A DNA stretch of 64,000 nucleotides. Origin: Sarocladium kiliense. Lineage: Eukaryota; Ascomycota; Sordariomycetes; Hypocreales; Sarocladiaceae. Location: the NCBI GenBank assembly GCA_030734395.1, contig JAUZTG010000014.1:188501-252500 (forward strand), given 5' to 3'. Below the pieces are notes generated by a model. It saw nothing but the letters and a program-made list of their open reading frames with translations, was not told the DNA's origin and did no database searches. This document shows positions 32,396-43,959 of this stretch, in pieces (within the stretch, counting starts at the first letter, position 1; each line of letters begins with the position of its first letter). Position numbers and translations under genes: made by a program.

Positions 32396-33706
32396 TAATC
32401 GCGTACAAACGCTTCCTCATCTTTGTCAAGACAGGTAGCAGAACTGCAAGCAAATGAACCTTTATTCGGCTCTTCGGCGATCTCGTTCGCAAGCTCGTTC
32501 CCAAGGTCTACTGTTACCCTTCAGCCATGTCAGCTACGGACATTGCAATGCAACTTCATGCCCGCTGAGTCGGCCCTTGGCCGTAATTTGCTGCCGGTCT
32601 ATAGCGCCAACGACTGGTCAGTTTTTGAGACACCTGACATCAAGGCTCTGCCACCCTGGGCGCAGCATTTCTCTCTTCTTTATTGCTTCGAAGTAACTTA
32701 AGACAGTTCATGAGACCTGCCAACGCAAGGATACTTCCGCGTCTATCCGAAGAGAGGCACGGCAGTATAAGTAGATGCTCGGGTGTTTCAGTCCAAGAGT
32801 TGACTAAATGTGTTCGAGGAACGGGCCGTTCCTCCTAGCGCAAAACAAGGGAAGGGCATCTGCGAAGGGATAAAGTAGTCTTTTGGGCTGGATGGTTCAG
32901 AACTGAGAGTGACATAACCAGACCTTGCGTGCCAGGTGGAGAGATCGGTGATTGATTTCATAGTCCTGGGATGAACCCAATACAGCGCGAAGCACGAGAT
33001 TAGCACTATAATCACCGTAAGCTGTGAAATAGGTGTAATCGGGGGATAAAGGTAATTCTGTTCATGCAGCGATCGACACGAGTGGCCAGGTGCCCGAAGA
33101 CTCTACTTTTGATCAGCTGACATACAAGACCGGCATAGCCTTTAGAGTAGGTTATGGATTCACACCAGCTCGATCCACCTGAGCCCGAGTATTTCATTAA
33201 TCATCCCTTCGCTGTGGTAAAGAACACGGCTGTCCCCATTCAGTCGACTCCGAGACTATGTCTTAGCACGTAAATAGAGCTCGTTGAGGAGTGCCCGAGA
33301 CTCTAGGACCTGACTTTCGTGTGTAGACATGCTGTTTCTCGAATGTCATCCACCTGACCAATGTCAAGCAGCTTTTGCTTCCAGCTACAACCTCAATTGT
33401 TTTACACAGAAACGAGGGATTACGGGTTGCCGGTTTCAGCTCTCTCTAATACAAGAAACAAGAATCAACTCAAGTATAGTTGGAAAGTCTTATCGGGTTT
33501 TAGGGAGAAATAAGTATATTTTGTACGATAGTCCCTTATTCCTGAGACGAGAGTCGTCACGTGGTATCAGTATGCGTCAAGCTCTGGTCAGCTTTCGAGC
33601 ACATTCATAACCACCACCACAGGTGCAGGCTGCAACGCCCCGGCCTCACCTCTATCGTGCTCTCGCTGAACCTTTTCCCAACACACAACTACCGCTGAAC
33701 TAGTTT
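32396..33706. other. Intergenic, 1.3 kb, no gene seen
   Basis: Only short ORFs in all frames; no domain, repeat or RNA gene recognised. Two genes converge across it. Confidence 0.4.
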
Positions 33707-34384
33707 TCATGTACATTTCAGAAGAGGTACGCGTGATCCCGGAAAAAAACCAAACTCGCAGTTCTTCGAACAGCATTGACTGCTGTAGAGACAAAATTGG
33801 CCCGGTGCTGTGCAGGTGAAGTCGAATGAGCAGACGCCATTCTGGCATTTCGTAGCCTTTTTACCGCTTCCTTGAGTGTCGCAATCGGCATCACTGTTGC
33901 AGTCCTGTCCTGCTTTGGAACCGTCATCTTGCGAGCATGTCTTGATCCCGGTTCGCCCTGACGCTGCGGATCCAACAAATCGATTGCACACGAGGCCAGG
34001 CTTGCAATCTTCGTTTCTCTCGCAGTAACCGCCGCTCACCCCTTCAAGTAGTTTGCACATGCCATCCTTGCATTGGGAGACGTAGCACTCCTCATCCGTG
34101 CTGCAGCTCGTGCCTTGCGTTTTGTGTGGAGTGCACGTTCTTGACATTGCACTACAATAAGAGAGCCCCTGGCATTGCTCTGCATTGTCACACTTTCCAC
34201 CTTGCGGAACCTTTTGGACGCAAGTTTTGCTGCTTTTGTCGCAAATCAAATCGGCAGAACATCCCACCTCCGCACAAGAGTCTCCTGGTAGGCCGCATGC
34301 GAGGTTCTCTCTTGGATCGCAGAACTGTTGAGCATGGATAAGGAGTGGCATAAAAGCCCATAAAGTGAATGAAATAGGTCTCAT
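33707..34384 (-). CDS. Secreted cysteine-rich protein (28 Cys in 225 aa)
   Basis: A single-exon secreted protein with signal peptide MRPISFTLWAFMPLLIHA. The mature chain is a string of small disulfide units of the form G-x2-C-x5-C-x4-5-C-x4-6-C, such as GGKCDNAEQCQGLSYC, GTSCSTDEECYVSQC, GGYCERNEDCKPGLVC and GQDCNSDADC, ending GQFCLYSSQCCSKNC. All 28 cysteines pair in number. The style resembles Dickkopf/EGF-like knots used in many extracellular proteins. There is no GPI signal. A surface-binding or effector-like role is possible; nothing proves it. The gene sits alone between two long intergenic stretches. Confidence 0.75.
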   Translation of the reverse strand: MRPISFTLWAFMPLLIHAQQFCDPRENLACGLPGDSCAEVGCSADLICDKSSKTCVQKVPQGGKCDNAEQCQGLSYCSAMSRTCTPHKTQGTSCSTDEECYVSQCKDGMCKLLEGVSGGYCERNEDCKPGLVCNRFVGSAASGRTGIKTCSQDDGSKAGQDCNSDADCDTQGSGKKATKCQNGVCSFDFTCTAPGQFCLYSSQCCSKNCEFGFFPGSRVPLLKCT

Positions 34385-35746
34385 CGTAAAGCCAAAAAGG
34401 ATGCCTGGATACCCTGTATGTAATGTTCGTGAAGCTTGTAGTGCCGCGGTCCGTACACGGCCTGAGTTATCTACGGGAGGCGATTAGGCACATTAAATAG
34501 TTTCTGTTTTGGTCGTAAAGGAAGGCTTCACGAGGAGATGGCTTGAATCACATCTCCTTCATCATTCCATCCTGAAATGTTAACTTTGTCGCACATTCCG
34601 CCCATAGAGAGCTGCATATTCAAAGAAAGGGATTGCATAATAGTGTCTCACCTCAATCATACGTTGTGCTTCTACGCGAAACATATATAGCGCATTGATG
34701 AAGTAATTGCTGAGATCATCGCTACATCGGGAGAAGGAGTATTGGGAGAAACAGCAATCACTTGTGCAAACCCAACATATTGATTCACCACAAATGGCAT
34801 TACTGCCACCCTCTGCGGCGCCTATGGTCGAGAAAAAAAATACCTTGTCAGTATGACTGTTCAGATTGCCTTGATGCTTTGTATGGATCTCACAAACCGT
34901 CGAGGTGAGCTCCCATCGCAGTCGTTGGCAAAGATCATGTAAAGGTGTTCCCGGTAGAAGTATTGATTAAGGACCTTCTACTGCGATTGCGATCAAAGCC
35001 AATTTCTCTAGCTTGACAGTGTTGATCTGTCACAACCCTGTTTCTACTTGAGGGACCTACGACCTATCCCTTTTGCCTAAACCGGCCATGCATTATTTGA
35101 CCACCTATCTCGTCAACCCAAGACGGACTTCATCACGCGCAAACCAACTCTAAAACTTGACTCCAGGGACTACGTAGGACGTCCGCGCTATTCAGAGTAC
35201 CTACGCGATATTAAGACCCAATCAGACAAGAGAGATTCCACGCAATCCTACCACTTCGCCTTCGTAGAACGTAGAGGCTGGAACGCAGTACAGTATAAGG
35301 GTTCAGTAGAAGAAGCAAGCTTCTTGACAGCTGGTGTGTGATTAAGACACGGTTGGGTAAGACGTGAGGGCAAGACACGGCAGGTGAAGACACAGCTGTG
35401 AAAGGGAAAGCGAAGTAAGACACGATAGTAATTTCAGCTCATCTGCTCCGTTCAAGGCGTCAGGCAATGAAACCTCTAAAAAGGTGCCTTGACCATTTTG
35501 GTAGTATCAAGAATGTATCTTCACACCGTCTTTATCGCGCGATAGCAGGGGCTGGTGAAGAGGCGCAGTATTTAGGATATCAATCCCAACTTATAATGTC
35601 ATATTGTGACCAAATGCATTAGACATCTTTAGTTACTCCAGATATCATAAGAGACAGTACACGGAGTATATGAGGCTGTTAACTTTAGCGGCGTACGCCC
35701 AGAGTAAGTCATAATACCATTATCTCGAAAGGAAGGTTGCAGACAA
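34385..35746. other. Intergenic, 1.36 kb
   Basis: It contains the promoter of the cysteine-rich gene and a short degenerate repeat (35342..35424). No gene recognised. Confidence 0.4.
35342..35424. repeat. Degenerate AAGACACGG repeat, about 13-16 bp spacing
   Basis: Five variants of TAAGACACGG / AAGACGTGAGG / AAGACACAG occur in a row on the plus strand. Imperfect and short; could be a regulatory-site array or a decayed minisatellite. Confidence 0.5.
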
Positions 35747-37486
35747 TCATGCAGCCTGGATAAGTACTATATCTATCTCCTGCTTCTGAGGCATTGTCGT
35801 GGAAATCCTGACAGATCCCCTCTCTAATACTGAGCTTTCACTTACTAAGGCTCCGTTCTCGTAGAGCTCCCAATCTCCAGCTGATAGACCGTGGACGGAA
35901 AACTCAAGTCTGTGCTCGGCACCATCCCATGATCGAAGCGTGATGACCATGGCCGACTCCTCATCTATCCACCTGCCGCGCAAACAGTCAACTCCCTGCG
36001 AATAGTCCAGCCCGTCCACCCAAGGCCGGCTTGTCAGGAGCTCCCTAGTCCATGGCTCATCCCACATTTTCTTCTGACCGTCCTCAACATTCAGCCTGGC
36101 GTATCCAATGGCCGCGTTGCCAGTAAAGGGATCAACAAACTTCCATGATCCGGACTCATCGGTGATCTGGTCTTGCCGCGGATAGTATAAACCACCCTCG
36201 TCCCAAGTGGGACGGAACTGCGTATCCGCGTACGCAAGGAGTGCGTCCAGCTCCGCTGTTTTTCCAAGCTCAGACAACCACTTGACCACGTATCCAAAGT
36301 GCGGCTGCATATACTTGAACCCAGATTTGGTGTTGGCGAGGAACGTCTCACGAGCACGCCGGACAGTTTCCGACAGGTTTGGGTCCGCGTCTTCGGTCTG
36401 GACTAGTTGTCGGATCGTTGATCCCACCGCAGGATGTTGGAGCTCGATGTTTCCGTTGACGTTGGTAATAAATCCCAGAGCTTGTTTCGCATAGTTGCTT
36501 CGTACATAATATGAATTCCAAGTATTCATGAATGCGTTTGCCCTTGAGTGAGAGATTAGAGTCTTTCGCGTAGCGGACAATCCACTGGGGTTTAGTGGGT
36601 GGAAAGGCCTACCATGCGGTGAATCCGATTCCACCTGGCTGTTTCGTACTGCCCTGGTTCAAGAAGAGCCAGTCCACGAACATGCCGTCTGGGGTAATCA
36701 TGTTCTTGTCCTTAATTGCGTTCCAATACTTCTCCAAGACACCGCTCACTACGTCCGTTCCATGGCGCACATCATTGTACCTCATGGCAATGATCTACGA
36801 CAACATGAGCTTAGAGTTGCAAAAGTCGATCCAGGCCTGACTTCACTTACTGGGAATTGGTTGCAAACCACGAAAATGAGGTTTGGCTCACAGCAAACTC
36901 CCGCCCAGCCACCCCTCTCCATCTCCTTGAGGATGGCTTCCTGGAGCGACTGGGTACTATAGGAGAACTTCTCAGGCCCCATGCCCCAGAACAGCGGATC
37001 CCAGTAGAAGATCAAGCTCTCTGGTCGTTCGAATTCATCGTCATCAAAGAGCATAGCGTAAAGACTTGTCATCAACAGTAAGTGTCCGCTGTACATGATG
37101 TTCTCTTTGACGATGGGATCCGCCCACGGTTTCCGGAGACTTTGCAGACCTGGGTCAAGCCGATTTCCAGACTGCGAGGTGAGATACCAGTATCCCCAAA
37201 CCTCACGCCGCAGCATCTTTCGGATCAAGCCGCGAAGGAGTGGCTTGAAAAGGCTCCTCATAGCCGGTAAGTGGTGGTAATGCGCAACACCCGCGCCGTA
37301 AGCCATTGTGGCAATCTGGTATCGAAAGGCATCTAGGAAGGCTTGGTCTGGCTCTTGGGTGCCCATATGCGGCCACTCGCCGTCGAGACAATTGCTAACA
37401 TTCCAGAAGTGGCGGACATGTCCCGCCTGCTCGGCTGTTAGCTTTGGATACTTTGTAAGATCCAGCCCCAATCGTTGGCCTGCCAT
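35747..37486 (-). CDS. Linalool dehydratase/isomerase-like enzyme
   Basis: 537 aa in three exons on the minus strand: 37486..36851, 36794..36613, 36542..35747 (introns 56 and 70 nt). It resembles the (alpha/alpha) barrel linalool dehydratase/isomerase family. Segments include KENIMYSGHLLLMTSLYAML, GWAGVCCEPNLIFVVCNQFP (the Cys-Glu-Pro-Asn block near the LinD active site), FVDWLFLNQG and KYMQPHFGYVVKWLSELGK. A C-terminal beta-rich appendage follows (RSWDGAEHRLEFSVHGL). There is no signal peptide, unlike bacterial LinD, so it should be cytosolic. In fungi such genes are often reported near terpenoid or other secondary-metabolite genes. No terpene synthase is adjacent here. Actual reaction (dehydration, isomerisation or another) is open. 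Confidence 0.8.
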
Positions 37487-38230
37487 GAGAAAGCGAAAGA
37501 CGGAATTTGGTGAAGGTGACGATAGTCAAAAGACTAATTGGAGAGGAAGATGCCCTGGTGAGAGTAGTCGCCCAATGCCCTACCACGAACACCAGTCTTC
37601 TTTAATGGGCCATTGCTAACGTTCCGAAAGGCGAATCAGCCAGAAACGCCGCGCGAGAACAGGGTCGGCTTTTACATAAATTTCCGAAGTCTCCGCGGAG
37701 GCTAGTTATTGAAGTCCGCGGGTATCAGAAAGCATCCCTTCCAGAATATCGGATTGTCATTCGGCACTGCGTTGTGTAGAGTTTCGTTAGCTCCACTCCG
37801 TCTCTTAACATCGGTAAGAAAATCGGCAGAGAATGCGGAATTGGCTTGGAAGGGAATCCCGGGGAGGTGTCCACTTTATGTGTCAAAACGAACGAGACAC
37901 TTTACCATTCAACGTAATATTTATAGGTGAGGTGGTGCCCCTAGTTCGAGAGAAGTTGGCTGGCAATAAACCTCTTCTATGGCCGGGCCCAAAGCTGTAG
38001 CATGTGATGGGTATAGGAATCTCATCGTGAGACCACCCCTAGCAACTGAGTAATAGGTTCTATAGCTAAAGCGGTCGTCGTGTAGAGGATTTTGCTGAAG
38101 GCCGTTGTTTCGTCACGCGTCTTCGGAAATGCGTCCTTCACTACTTTGCATGGTCTCGTTTATTGTTCGATTCAACTTTGCACTGGCTGTCGTTTTTCCG
38201 GTCAACTTCTCAGGGCCACAAGGGTTACTT
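37487..38230. promoter_or_regulatory. Intergenic, 0.74 kb
   Basis: Promoter of the linalool-dehydratase-like gene and 3' region of the CorA-like gene. No gene recognised. Confidence 0.4.
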
Positions 38231-40590
38231 CTAGTGCTCGCTCGATTCCTCTGACGATCTCCTTCCCTCCCTGGCCGTCTTCGTGTCTCGAGGTCTACCG
38301 GGAGATACAACCCTGATATTTACGCCTCGCCCAGCTGGCCTCGACGTTGATGGTCCTGCCTCATAATGATCACTGAAAGCTGGTGGGCGTGGCGGTGGCG
38401 GCTCCCCAGAGTGCGGCATGAAGGGCGGTGGGTTTTCAGCCGGTGACTCTCGAGTCAAGTTCGACGTCACCGGTCTTCGACTGTAGCTCAGCGTTCCCAT
38501 ACTACTCTGCTGCCTTCCGCTCTTCTTCTTCTTGTATGCTGTGTGTCTGCGCTTCTCACTCGTCCGCGGCGGAACAATGATCACCTCTGGTGCGGATGTT
38601 CTGCCTGGTGGAATGGGTGCTTCATGCATGCGGCCTGCGAATGGCGGGGCGGCATTCACAACATGTATTCCGCCATAGCCAGGCGGGACAGGAACAGGCC
38701 TTCCTCTTCCTATGAATTCAGGCATTGAGGGTGCACCCGGTCGAGGCGGCCTGCCACCGGGCCCCGTTGGATAAGGCATCGGCGGTGGCGGCATTGGAGG
38801 GCCTGGAGGAGATCCTGAGCTGGAGTTCGATGAGTCGTCCACGGTGTTCCCGCTTGGTTCCGGGCGATAGCTTGACGAGTGTGGTCGTTTGTGACGTCGG
38901 TGGTACTCCTCTTCTGCATATCGAGACTCCGACACACGTGATGAAGAGCTCGCTGCTGTCGGGAAGCCCAGTTTCTCCTTGTATGGTATATGGTAGATCA
39001 GCTTGTGGAGATCCCGACGTCTGAGGCCTTGGCCGAGATGCATGACTGAGCTGTACAACCACGCTACGACGCCCAGGCTCACGACCAGGGTGAGCATCAA
39101 AGCGATGAAGAAGTAGAGGGGATCCGTCTCGACAACGGAGAAGACAGACTTCCAGAAGCTCAGCTTTAAGCCCGCATTGGTAGACAAAGAAACTTACGGC
39201 GACGAAGCTCAAGGGTGTGAAGATAACAGTAATGATCGTGAACCATAGCACAATAACGTTCAGTCGTTCGCCCGACAAGTTAAAATCCTTAGCGAAGATT
39301 ATTAGAAAATATGCAAACAAGACGTATAGCTTCAGAGCGCATTGGGAATGTTGCTTACCAGATCTAAAGTTGCTTTGATCCGCTCCTCGAGGATGTCCAA
39401 CTTGGACTTGAAATCTTCCAGGTCCTCCTTAAGGAGCTTAACATTCTGCTTCAGTCTGGACATCGACCGCTGCGGGTCTCTAACGCCTGTAAGTTGTCCT
39501 GCAGACGGATTGAGACATGTCAGTAGTGCTGGTTCTAGCTGTAATAGAGGCGTGATAAAAACTACCTTGTGGCACAAGAGCTTCCAAATTCGCTAGGGCA
39601 GCCTTGTGCGCGAGGATGTCTTGTTGGCAGTATGACATGGACACCAGGCACTTATTGCACTGATACGACCTCCCGAAGATTCCCGAGGTGTTCCTCTCTT
39701 GAAGTAGAGCCTGCTCGCGATCTGCATCAGTGCCTTGAATGCAATAGCCCCTTTCATGGGCAGTTCGAACTGACCACTTTCTGATACACGTTCTCATACT
39801 GAAATAAGAGAGTAGTAAAGCTGTTGAAGCAGTTGTAAAGTGCGACATAAATGAGTAGCGGATTCCACTGCATCTCTAGTAGATCTTGAGGTTGCTCTTG
39901 GAACCACTCTTCCAAGCTATCCGCAACTCGGCGGACATGGCGAGATTCGGGGCGTACAACGAGGACGATGATGGTTGCATTACCGATACCTGATACAGCT
40001 GCATCTTTGCGTATCCATGTACCTATCGTTGTTGTGCTCTTGGCATCCCCTATTGAAAGTCAAAAACCGCCTCTCGGGCTATCAGGGAACTTGATGAATC
40101 GCATGTGTGCATGAGGACAGGGATTCAGCGATGTTCACGTACTCGATATCTCATCCGATGTAGCATCGTACCCTTTGGCATACTTGTCACTGTTTCCATC
40201 AAGTCCTTGAAATTTCAGAATCGAGCAAAGGCCACCTGAGGAATTGATTGGTGCTGCATCGCCTGAAGCCAAGGCCTGTGGTAAGAGGAAAGCGTTGTCA
40301 CTCCCCACGCTGTCCAGTATATCACCCGGATAGTCGCCGAACGTGGTCCGAACTGTGTCGAGTGCATTGTCATCATCATATTCTACGACTCTGAAAACAT
40401 GTTTAGCACAAGACAGCTTGATTCTAAAATGACGAGCGGAAATGTTTGCTCAGCGAGAGACATACAATATCGCTGCCCCGCGCGGTTGTCGCTGCGGCGG
40501 TTGATTGGTGAAAGGGAATGCGCTACTTCTCTCAAGTACAGGCTGCGAAGAACCATCCGCTGGAAGGTAAAGAAGAGACAGGCCAGCCAT
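38231..40590 (-). CDS. CorA-like membrane protein with Pro-rich cytoplasmic tail
   Basis: Best model is 651 aa in seven exons on the minus strand: 40590..40466, 40390..40143, 40049..39800, 39750..39566, 39498..39359, 39287..39198, 39148..38231. The N-terminal soluble part ends in a coiled coil (RLKQNVKLLKEDLEDFKSKL DILEERIKA). Two CorA-type membrane helices follow: LWFTIITVIFTPLSFVA and FFIALMLTLVVSLGVVAWLY. The loop between them reads SVFSVVETDP, so the GMN selectivity motif of true CorA magnesium channels is absent. The C-terminal 250 residues are Pro/Ser/Arg-rich. The exon 3/4 join is the weak point: a 49-nt intron (39751..39799) with a poor AAAG acceptor is needed to keep frame. If that is wrong, the gene carries a frameshift. 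Confidence 0.65.
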
Positions 40591-41129
40591 TGCAGTCAGA
40601 CTAATATGCTCTTCCTCTACTGCGCACGACGCAGATGTGTCTTAGGAGTCTTATCGAAGCAAGATCGGACCTCCCATGCTGACGCGCGAGCTCCTGGGTT
40701 GCGGCTCAAGTCTGGGTGGATGGTTCTCCTCAGCTCTCATGCAGGCTGCATGTGAGGTTACATTTGGTTGTGGCAGGCTTACTCTCCCTCTAGCCAGGGC
40801 GAGCTCGTTTGAAAGCGACGAATTGAAGTTGTACTGCACGGCACTTCCAACTATAATAGAACCGATGCCGTCCCCCTAATCCATTCATCACGATCATTGG
40901 AGTTGGCGACTTCCATCGGAGCCACGTTCCGCCTAGGTCTATTTGAACCTTAGGAAGAACGGGCAAGCTAATGTATGTAACCAGCTGCGAAATGCCCTCA
41001 CACTACGCGAATGATACTCTAGGATCCAGATCTCGGAAGTCGCTTTAGCCCTCACTTCTAACCATTTCCTCTTTGTATTGAGCCTTGGGCTACGCCTGTG
41101 CCATTCCAAACTGGCACACTCCGGCGTGT

Positions 41130-41597
41130 ATGAACCTGGTGATGGCGATCGAGCTTACAGCCACGAACTGCCCCAAATCGGGAAAGCCCCACCCTCCTTC
41201 GTGTGACGTGTTGGCATTTGATTCAATCCCGGCGTTGTGGGCTTTATGCTGTGTCTGTCAGGCACAGGACCGGCCACACCGTCCATTATGTGACGTGTGG
41301 GCATTCGATCCCGGGGTTGGGGCTTTGCGATGTCCATCAACAAAAGCGGAGGGTGACTGGGACGGTTATTGGGAATGGACGAACTGTTTATATAAAGACC
41401 AGATTTTCTGTCCGTCCCTGAGGTTCGAGAAACTTAATGTTACATGGCATTGGCCTTCAAGGGGCTGCATATACAGTACATTGCCTACGCTGTTAACAGC
41501 CTCTTATCCTAAGGTTGTCTTATACGTCGGTCAGGCCCACATCGAGCCATGCTTGACTCATTTGGACCCTGGTCTCGGCAGGATGTGCTTGCTCTGA
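41130..41597 (+). CDS. Orphan ORF with an internal peptide repeat, doubtful gene
   Basis: 155 codons from the first ATG (frame open from 41085). Two imperfect copies of a peptide appear: PHPPSCDVLAFDSIPALWAL and PHRPLCDVWAFDPGVGAL. They are encoded by DNA copies at 41186..41245 and 41273..41326 that differ by a 6-bp gap, so the frame is kept in both. The remainder (WEWTNCLYKDQIFCPSLRF...) is unremarkable. No signal peptide. In-frame divergence hints at coding constraint, but the protein is unknown and it may be a chance frame over a DNA duplication. Confidence 0.3.
   Translation: MNLVMAIELTATNCPKSGKPHPPSCDVLAFDSIPALWALCCVCQAQDRPHRPLCDVWAFDPGVGALRCPSTKAEGDWDGYWEWTNCLYKDQIFCPSLRFEKLNVTWHWPSRGCIYSTLPTLLTASYPKVVLYVGQAHIEPCLTHLDPGLGRMCLL
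41186..41326. repeat. Imperfect direct duplication, two copies of about 54-60 bp
   Basis: Copies at 41186..41245 and 41273..41326 share GTGACGTGTxGGCATT and end in a G-rich run followed by GGCTTT. Confidence 0.65.
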
Positions 41598-42087
41598 CCC
41601 AGATCCTCCTCATGCTCTTGCTACCTGTAGCCTGGGCGATGTTCGACATTTTGCGAGCTTGTTGGCAGAAACCTCCCAGGAGACGATAACCTACCAGCAC
41701 CCTGAGAAGGTATGCTTGAGGTGCTGTGTCATTGAGCTGTGGTAGGGAATCGCTGACGACCTTTCCCAGATCTACATAATGCGGAACGTGGGCGGGTTAG
41801 CTGCGCAAGCCACGCCGACGTTGACAGGCAACTATTACCTGATTCAAGTTTCACATCGAGGCAAGACAGGATGGAGTTGTGATGGACACGACACTGATTA
41901 TATGGGATCGCAATTTGTTGCTCAGAGATGGGTTGATTAGGCGTTGCGAGGAATCACAGTTTTGATCATTCTTCACAGCCACTCGGTCGGATCATGCCGG
42001 TCCGTTCACAGACGTCTTCAATGGCTTCTACCCGTTCTAATTCGCAAGAGATATCCTTAGGCTCTCGACCAAATTCTCCGGCTTCTT

Positions 42088-43959
42088 TCACGGAGTGTAC
42101 ACCATTGGAGGCGATCCATCTTTCGGGACATGTTTTCCCTCCCTAACCCGCTTGTTATGAATGATATAGACTGCCATTTGGACGGCGGCAGCAACCATGC
42201 CGACCGTCACCATAATGATCATGGTTCGGAGGCCATTTTGGTAACTGCAAGGCTTGTCAGTATGTGCAAAAACATATATCCAGGATGATTTGCTTGGCTC
42301 AGACTTACAATGGCACATCATCGGCTCGGAAGTACTGCGTTCCTACCATCAGGCCGCTGATTGCCGACATCACCCACATTCTGCTGAACGTTAGCCATCA
42401 TTGCCAATATGGCATAGGAGTGGTCCAAGTACTCACGCAATAGCGATGCTCCGTTCTCCAGCCTCTCGGCAATTCAGCTGCACCCACGAATTATGAGCCG
42501 GATGATACCCAACAGCGAAGCTATTGACCGTCGTCCATAGCCCCCAGCGCGACCATTTGCCAACATGGGGATGGACTTGGCGGGCCACAACAAGAGCGAT
42601 GAGGTAGCAAAAGTGAGCCAAAATAACGGAGCCGCCTCTCTGGTTGGTCTTGTCGCTCAGATAAGCAATGAGAAAGACGACAACGAGTGCGAGAGACGCG
42701 CCGACAGCAGCAAGGGCGTTAGCAGCAATGCGTTCGAATCCAAGGGCCCTAGACTAATGTTAGCATTCTCCAAATGCACGAAGCGATTCGGGCACGACTC
42801 ACATGATGATGGATGGCGTGTAAGTAGTCAATGGTGCCCACGTCGAGAACACAGCAAAGGTCGACACATAATGCGGCCATCGCTTATAGTGCGAGACAGT
42901 CCTCCAAACAAGCTTCAAATCAATCGACATGCCATGTGCTCCCGGTCGCTTGCCTTGGTCGTCCTTTTCCAACCTTCCTTGTAGCGTCTCCTGCTCCTGG
43001 GCGGAGAAGCGTACAATGCCAGGGCCGACGAGTGGCTTCGGTGTGTCTGGTGATCCTGGGAGGAAGAAGAAAAGGAGGATAGCAACACAGATCGTGAAGA
43101 GGCCCTCGACTAGGAACCTTGGGGTCAGTAGCCGTCATAGTGTATTTGCAGCGAATCGTCACTCACGCATAAAGAGCCATTGCCAGCCTTTGAGTCCTCT
43201 GGAACCGCTAAGCTTCAAAATACCAGATGCCAGCAACGGGCTAATGGCATTCCCACCAAACATGCCAAAGAAGAGAATCGCAACCCTCTTCGCTAGTTCT
43301 CTCTTGACATACCAGGTTGACAGGGTATACACAGCGCCTGGGATGTACCCTGCCTCGGCGAAACCCAAAGCAAGTCTCGAAATGAGAAAACCGGTGCGAT
43401 CCTTGAGGAAGACCTGCATGGTCGCGACTGTCCCGAAGAGGAACACCTGCAGTGACATCCACTTTCGAGGACCGATCTGTCATGACTCTGTCAGCGTTGG
43501 GCCATCGACGGTATAAAGAGTTGAAGACGATGTACCTTCTGCAGGGCCATGTTGCAAGGAATCTCGAGAACCACGATACCCATGAACAGCAGTTGGTTGC
43601 CCAGGTTGACCGTGTCCTGATTTATACCGATGTCCATGGCGAAGCCATCAGTCAAGGCGCTGGCAAGGTTCATTCGATCGATCTGGAAGACCAAGAGGCC
43701 CAAGAATAGAAGGAATAGCACCGAGGCATCGACTCTGGGCCCGGTCATTAGCATGAATCTAAACTATTTGGTAGAGTTGGAAAGCGACTTACTTCCGTCG
43801 TGCCTTTGCCTCAACTACAGGATCCCAGACCGTTTCATTGTCGGAAGGCTCGTTGCCAGGGTCCGAGAAATTCTTGTCAAAGTTGTGCTTCTCGGGTACA
43901 ACTCTCTCCTCATCTGCCCGCGGCACTACAGCCGGATCGGAGCCTCTCTGCACAGTCAT
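42088..43959 (-). CDS. MFS transporter, anion:cation symporter family (DAL5/allantoate permease-like)
   Basis: 507 aa in seven exons on the minus strand: 43959..43793, 43734..43536, 43476..43167, 43109..42803, 42748..42437, 42380..42309, 42244..42088 (introns 54-64 nt). A polar N-terminal tail precedes RRKVDASVLFLLFLGLLVFQIDRMNLASAL, the usual first helix of this family. GFAEAGYIPGAVYTLSTWYVKRELAKR is the TM4-TM5 ACS-family signature. The cytoplasmic loop contains PLVGPGIVRFSAQEQETLQGR. Twelve spans are expected. Relatives move small organic anions such as allantoate, nicotinate or pantothenate into the cell. It is divergent from a flavin monooxygenase 882 bp away, which suggests uptake followed by oxidation of the same compound. 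Confidence 0.9.

Larger units (their letters stand above)
40591..42087. other. Intergenic, 1.5 kb, with one repeat-bearing orphan ORF
   Basis: Apart from the ORF at 41130..41597 no gene is visible. The left end is the CorA-like gene's promoter; the right end is downstream of the MFS gene. Confidence 0.4.
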
